From positions 1-64,000 of the forward strand of contig DCUJ01000001.1 in NCBI GenBank assembly GCA_002328495.1: 64,000 nt of DNA. The letters are read 5' to 3'. The translations under genes were made by a program, and so were the position numbers. Below are positions 60,620 to 64,000 of the stretch, piece after piece (positions within the stretch are counted from its first letter, which is position 1; the number at the start of each line of letters is the position of its first letter). This stretch comes from Sulfurospirillum sp. UBA2217 (GTDB lineage: Bacteria > Campylobacterota > Campylobacteria > Campylobacterales > Sulfurospirillaceae). The notes beneath the pieces are model-generated. The model did not search any database. It had not been told where the DNA came from and worked only from the letters and a program-made list of their open reading frames with translations.

Positions 60620-61726
60620 ATGTTACTTTTGACCCCTGGACCTACCCCTGTGCCTGAAGCCATTCGTGTTGCCATGAGCACGCCGACCATCCACCATCGT
60701 ACGCCTGAATTTGAAGCTATTTTTGGAACTGCGCGTTCTTTATTAAAGAGATTGTTTGGGATGGAAGAGGTTTTGATGCTTGCATCGAGTGGTACGGGAG
60801 CCATGGAAGCGTGTGTGCTCAATTTGTGTCATTCCAAAGCTTTGGTGGTCAATTCGGGTAAATTTGGTGAGCGTTTTGGCAAAATTTGTGCAGCGTATGG
60901 TAAAGAATATGTTGAGATTAAAAATGAGTGGGACACGCCTGTTGATGTTGAAACACTCCTTGAAATCATAGAAGAAGACAGTCGTATTGATGCTATTTTT
61001 ATTCAAATTTGTGAAAGTGCTGGGGGTGTACGCCATCCTGTTGAAGAGATTGCGCGTAAAGTAAAAGCTATCCGAAATGATGTGATGATTGTTGCCGATG
61101 GTATTACGGCGGTTGGGGTTGAAAAGATTGACACTACGCATATTGATGCACTCATTTCAGGAAGCCAAAAAGCGTTGATGTTACCTCCAGGGCTTGCTCT
61201 CTTGGGGCTCAATACTGATGCCATTGCAAAAGTTGAAAACAAAGGGGTTGGTTATTATTTTAACCTCAAGACGGAACTTAAAAATCAACGTAAAAATACA
61301 ACAGCATGGACAGCAGCAACCACATTGGTCATAGGGCTTAAAGCTATGCTGGAGCTCATTGAGGAGCAAGGGGGGCTTGAAAAACTCTACACCGATACAG
61401 AAAAACGTGCCCATGCCTGTAATGAAGCGTTAAAAGCCTTAGGGTTTCACATTTATCCAAAAGCACCCGCACGTGCGATGAGTTCCGTTTTAGATGAAGA
61501 CGCATTAAAAATTCGAAAGCTCTTAAAAACGACCTACGGCGTCAATATCGCTGGTGGGCAGGACCATATCAAAGACACCCTTTTTCGCATCAACCATATG
61601 GGGCTTGTCGCTGTGTATGAAACGGCGTGGGCTCTCAATGCGATAGAGTTGGTTTTAGCGAGCTTAGGGCGAAGAGCCTACGATGGAACTGCCAATCGCG
61701 TGTTTAGCGAACGATTTTATCAGTAA
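60620..61726 (+). CDS. Class V aminotransferase (alanine-glyoxylate/serine-pyruvate type)
   Basis: A 368-residue PLP enzyme opening with LLTPGPTPVPEAIRVAMS, typical of the AGXT/SgaA group. The PLP-binding Lys is in ISGSQKALMLPPG, preceded by ADGITAVGVEKID (cofactor Asp). Exact amino donor and acceptor are uncertain. AAGG lies upstream, partly formed by a TTACATGTAA copy. Confidence 0.85.
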   Translation: MLLLTPGPTPVPEAIRVAMSTPTIHHRTPEFEAIFGTARSLLKRLFGMEEVLMLASSGTGAMEACVLNLCHSKALVVNSGKFGERFGKICAAYGKEYVEIKNEWDTPVDVETLLEIIEEDSRIDAIFIQICESAGGVRHPVEEIARKVKAIRNDVMIVADGITAVGVEKIDTTHIDALISGSQKALMLPPGLALLGLNTDAIAKVENKGVGYYFNLKTELKNQRKNTTAWTAATTLVIGLKAMLELIEEQGGLEKLYTDTEKRAHACNEALKALGFHIYPKAPARAMSSVLDEDALKIRKLLKTTYGVNIAGGQDHIKDTLFRINHMGLVAVYETAWALNAIELVLASLGRRAYDGTANRVFSERFYQ

Positions 61727-61734
61727 GGCACAAG

Positions 61735-62592
61735 ATGATTTATGAACACGAAATTCCCACAGGTAGTAAGCTCTATTTTGGCCGCAGTGCTAAGCTAAAG
61801 CGTGATTTGGAGCAGGTGGCGAGTGAGCTTTTGTATGAAGCGGGATTTGAAGAGATTGTAACCCCATTTTTTTCTTATCATCAGCACCAAAATATTGATG
61901 AAAAAGAGTTGTTGCGTTTTTCCGATGAAAAAAATAACATTGTTTCTTTGCGTGCTGACAGTACGATGGATGCGGTAAGACTTATCACCAAACGGATGGG
62001 GCGAAGTACCAATCACACCAAATGGTTTTACATTCAACCTGTTTTCCGTTATCCAAGCCATGAGGTCCATCAAATTGGGGCCGAGATGATTGGTGAAGAG
62101 GATTTGGGTTTGAGCATTGCCATGAGTGCGGCATTGTTTGAACGTTTAGAGATAGCGCCACTTTTACATGTAAGCAATATTCGGATTCCAAAGCTTCTCT
62201 CAGAAATGCTGGGACTTGATTTGCAACTGTTTGAAAAAGGAGAGTTGCAAAAACTTTTAGCTTTGGATATTCCTTGGCTCACAAAATTGACCTGTTTACA
62301 AACGTTAGAAGAGATAGAAGACCTTTTAGAAGAGGTCCCTCTTCCTTTAAAAGAGGAGCTTTTGGTGCTTAAAAATCTTGCAAAAACTTTACGCTATACC
62401 AAGCATGTATTTTCACCGCTGTATTATGTGAAAATGCGCTATTATAATGCTGTATTTTTTCGATTTGTTGACCAAAATTTCACCTTAGGTGTTGGGGGAA
62501 GTTATGATTGTGAGGGCATAGGATCGAGCGGTTTTGGTCTTTACAGTGATGACATTATTGAAATATTAATTAAAAGAGATGGACAAAAATGA
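61735..62592 (+). CDS. hisZ: ATP phosphoribosyltransferase regulatory subunit HisZ
   Basis: A 285-residue HisRS-like protein lacking the anticodon domain. Motif 2-like FYIQPVFRYPSHEVHQIGAE and a motif 3-like GVGGSYD near the end fit HisZ, which activates short HisG. No HisG is in the window. It overlaps purA by four bases, an arrangement also known in other Campylobacterota. Confidence 0.85.
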   Translation: MIYEHEIPTGSKLYFGRSAKLKRDLEQVASELLYEAGFEEIVTPFFSYHQHQNIDEKELLRFSDEKNNIVSLRADSTMDAVRLITKRMGRSTNHTKWFYIQPVFRYPSHEVHQIGAEMIGEEDLGLSIAMSAALFERLEIAPLLHVSNIRIPKLLSEMLGLDLQLFEKGELQKLLALDIPWLTKLTCLQTLEEIEDLLEEVPLPLKEELLVLKNLAKTLRYTKHVFSPLYYVKMRYYNAVFFRFVDQNFTLGVGGSYDCEGIGSSGFGLYSDDIIEILIKRDGQK

Positions 62593-63836
62593 AAGCAAAT
62601 ATGATCGTAGGCATTCAATGGGGTGATGAAGGCAAAGGAAAAATTGTTGACTTGATGGCACAAAATTATGATGCCGTATGTCGCTACCAAGGCGGACACA
62701 ATGCAGGGCATACGATTTGGGTTGATGGGGTACGTTACGCACTTCATCTCATCCCCTCAGGCATATTAAATCCTAAAGCGATTAATATCATTGGAAACGG
62801 CGTGGTAGTCTCTCCTGAAGCGTTGATTGAGGAGATGAAACAGTTTGAAAACCTCCAAGAAAGATTGTTTGTGAGCGATAAAGCGCATATGATTTTAAAA
62901 CATCATATCTTGATTGACCAAGCTAAGGAAAAATTACGAGGTGCTAAGGCGATTGGAACAACAGGGCGAGGTATAGGACCAAGTTACGGAAGCAAAATTG
63001 AACGCAGTGGACACCGTTTGGGTGAGCTTCGTGATACGCAAAAACTAGCGCAAAATTTAAGTGAATTTTACGAAGAAAACAGAGCTCTTTTTGGCGCACT
63101 TGGTATTGTAACTCCTGATTTTGAAAGTTTAAAAATAGAACTCGATGGCTATGCACAGGCATTACTCCCTTTTTTAGCGGACACCACACAGATGGTGTGG
63201 GACTTATTGGATGCCAATAAACGTGTTTTACTGGAGGGAGCGCAAGGTACATTGCTTGATATTGACCATGGAACCTATCCTTTTGTAACCAGTTCAAACA
63301 CGATTAGTGCTGGTGCCTGTGTGGGACTGGGGTTAAGCCCAAAAGATATTGGTAAAGTTACAGGCATTGTGAAAGCGTATTGTACGCGTGTGGGCAATGG
63401 TCCTTTTCCGACAGAAGATCGGGGGGAAGATGGCGAAATGCTTCGCGTTAAGGGTAAGGAAGTGGGTACCTCAACAGGTCGTGCGCGTCGTTGTGGTTGG
63501 TTTGATGCGGTTGCGTGTCGTTATGCCAGTCGTATTAATGGATGTGATGAGCTTGCAATTATGAAACTGGATGTCCTTGATGGATTTGAGCGTATCAAAG
63601 TGTGTGTTGCGTATGAGGTAGATGGAAAACGTGTTGAAACACTGCCACAAGATTTGGACAATGTAACACCGATTTATGAAGAGCTTCCAGGCTGGGAGAG
63701 TGTAGTAGGGTGTCGTAAATTTGATGATTTGCCTCCTTCTGCGAAAGCGTACATTGCTCGTTTAGAAGAGATTACACAGACAAAAGTGGGGATTATCTCA
63801 ACCAGTCCAGATCGTAACGATACCATTGTGTTGTAA
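62589..63836 (+). CDS. purA: Adenylosuccinate synthetase
   Basis: A 415-residue GTP-dependent enzyme converting IMP to adenylosuccinate. Opening GIQWGDEGKGKIVDLM with catalytic Asp, then GGHNAGHTI (catalytic His), GTTGRGIGPSY and TGRARRCGWFDAV are intact. Normal length. Confidence 0.97.
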   Translation: MKANMIVGIQWGDEGKGKIVDLMAQNYDAVCRYQGGHNAGHTIWVDGVRYALHLIPSGILNPKAINIIGNGVVVSPEALIEEMKQFENLQERLFVSDKAHMILKHHILIDQAKEKLRGAKAIGTTGRGIGPSYGSKIERSGHRLGELRDTQKLAQNLSEFYEENRALFGALGIVTPDFESLKIELDGYAQALLPFLADTTQMVWDLLDANKRVLLEGAQGTLLDIDHGTYPFVTSSNTISAGACVGLGLSPKDIGKVTGIVKAYCTRVGNGPFPTEDRGEDGEMLRVKGKEVGTSTGRARRCGWFDAVACRYASRINGCDELAIMKLDVLDGFERIKVCVAYEVDGKRVETLPQDLDNVTPIYEELPGWESVVGCRKFDDLPPSAKAYIARLEEITQTKVGIISTSPDRNDTIVL

Positions 63837-63839
63837 GCC

Positions 63840-63849
63840 TTACATGTAA
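63840..63849. repeat. TTACATGTAA palindrome, intergenic copy
   Basis: An exact copy in the 23-base gap between purA and the next gene, overlapping the AAAGG that would serve as its ribosome-binding site. Confidence 0.9.
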
Positions 63850-63859
63850 AGGTTTTGAG

Positions 63860-64000
63860 ATGAAAAGTCAGTTTTCTAAAATAGCAAAAATTCGAAAACA
63901 AAAGCGTGAAGTCATTGAAAAAGACCTTTTAAAAAGTAAAAATAAAGAGAAGATGTTGGTGCATAAACTTTCTGCTTTGTACGAACACATTCATTCGATA
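63860..64000 (+). CDS. FliJ-like flagellar export protein, 5' part
   Basis: The ATG at 63860 opens a frame that runs off the window (47 codons). The product is strongly basic and helical (FSKIAKIRKQKREVIEKDLL), a coiled-coil start like FliJ. A short coiled-coil gene after purA is also present in Campylobacter as I recall. Family assignment is tentative. Confidence 0.55.
   Translation, partial: MKSQFSKIAKIRKQKREVIEKDLLKSKNKEKMLVHKLSALYEHIHSI

Larger units (their letters stand above)
711..63849. repeat. Highly iterated palindrome TACATGTA / TTACATGTAA, 32 copies
   Basis: Ten-base occurrences start at 711, 933, 5741, 7780, 10318, 11876, 13874, 14704, 16477, 19949, 23132, 25247, 27291, 28486, 30289, 30701, 30779, 32494, 34636, 36028, 36663, 52009, 53104, 55274, 55376, 55595, 58105, 58401, 60513, 60602, 62164 and 63840. 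25 are exact TTACATGTAA; the other seven keep the TACATGTA core with one changed end base. 27 lie in coding sequence and 5 between genes. Counted by eye on the printed strand. Confidence 0.92.

Noticed and set aside
711..63849. TTACATGTAA as an ordinary transcription-factor operator
   Set aside because: 27 of 32 copies are inside genes, many far from starts and in genes of unrelated function; a regulon of this density is unlikely as the sole explanation.
1..64000. Genomic island, prophage or CRISPR locus
   Set aside because: No integrase, transposase, direct repeats with spacers, tRNA attachment site or abrupt gene-density change was seen; the accessory signalling genes look resident.

Overview
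The window looks like a chromosome segment of a free-living, motile Campylobacterota (epsilonproteobacterium). Sulfurospirillum or a close relative is my best guess, from memory of family and synteny, not from a search. The supporting signs are: histidine kinases with the AHQWRQPL-type H-box, many chemosensory and c-di-GMP proteins, zinc-type S14, no rpmD between rpsE and rplO, no adk between secY and map, a dnaG/rnhA/rnc/aroC neighbourhood, and an nfu-orphan-murE-ybaB-PDZ-ispA-tkt string like that of Campylobacter. Genes are packed with 1-8 base overlaps. No stretch over 300 bases lacks a gene, and I saw no tRNA, rRNA, CRISPR array or insertion sequence.

Layout. 1-10265: a chemosensory operon with a STAS-like protein, cheA, cheR, a kinase-like protein that has lost its phospho-acceptor His, cheD, cheB, a PAS kinase with a degenerate receiver, a response regulator with an unrecognised output domain, and a membrane PAS kinase. 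A response regulator converges on it (10262-11557). 11720-22971: an 11-kb operon of two PhnD-like periplasmic binding proteins, each coupled by ATGA to a large membrane hybrid kinase, plus a third, soluble hybrid kinase. 23001-24999 (minus): a cheY-like, cheC-like and GGDEF operon. 25056-30927: PP-loop tRNA-thiolation-like gene, dnaG, a LapB-like TPR protein, rnhA, rnc, aroC. 30929-36997: a binding-protein/kinase fusion with its REC-HD-GYP partner, rnhB, a SpoIIE phosphatase-kinase fusion and an orphan AAA ATPase. 37167-50985: the S10-spc-alpha ribosomal cluster with secY, map, infA and rpoA, closed by a strong terminator. 51119-58586: nfu, an orphan, murE, panD, ybaB, a PDZ protein, ispA, tkt and gph. 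58595-64000: a chemoreceptor, a class V aminotransferase, hisZ, purA and the start of a FliJ-like gene.

How it works together: roughly the first 36 kb is mostly signalling. Chemotaxis-type adaptation enzymes (CheR, CheB, CheD, CheC) sit with kinases that probably read periplasmic ligands through PhnD-like or family-3 binding proteins and feed c-di-GMP enzymes (three GGDEF domains, one of them degenerate, and one HD-GYP). The rest is core information processing and metabolism.

The most unusual signal is not a gene. The palindrome TACATGTA, nearly always as TTACATGTAA, occurs 32 times in 64 kb, where base composition predicts one or two. 27 copies lie inside genes, in two reading frames, leaving Leu-His-Val or Thr-Cys-Lys in unrelated proteins. 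It is absent from the 15-kb ribosomal block. It behaves like a highly iterated palindrome, comparable in kind to cyanobacterial HIP1, and its function is unknown to me.
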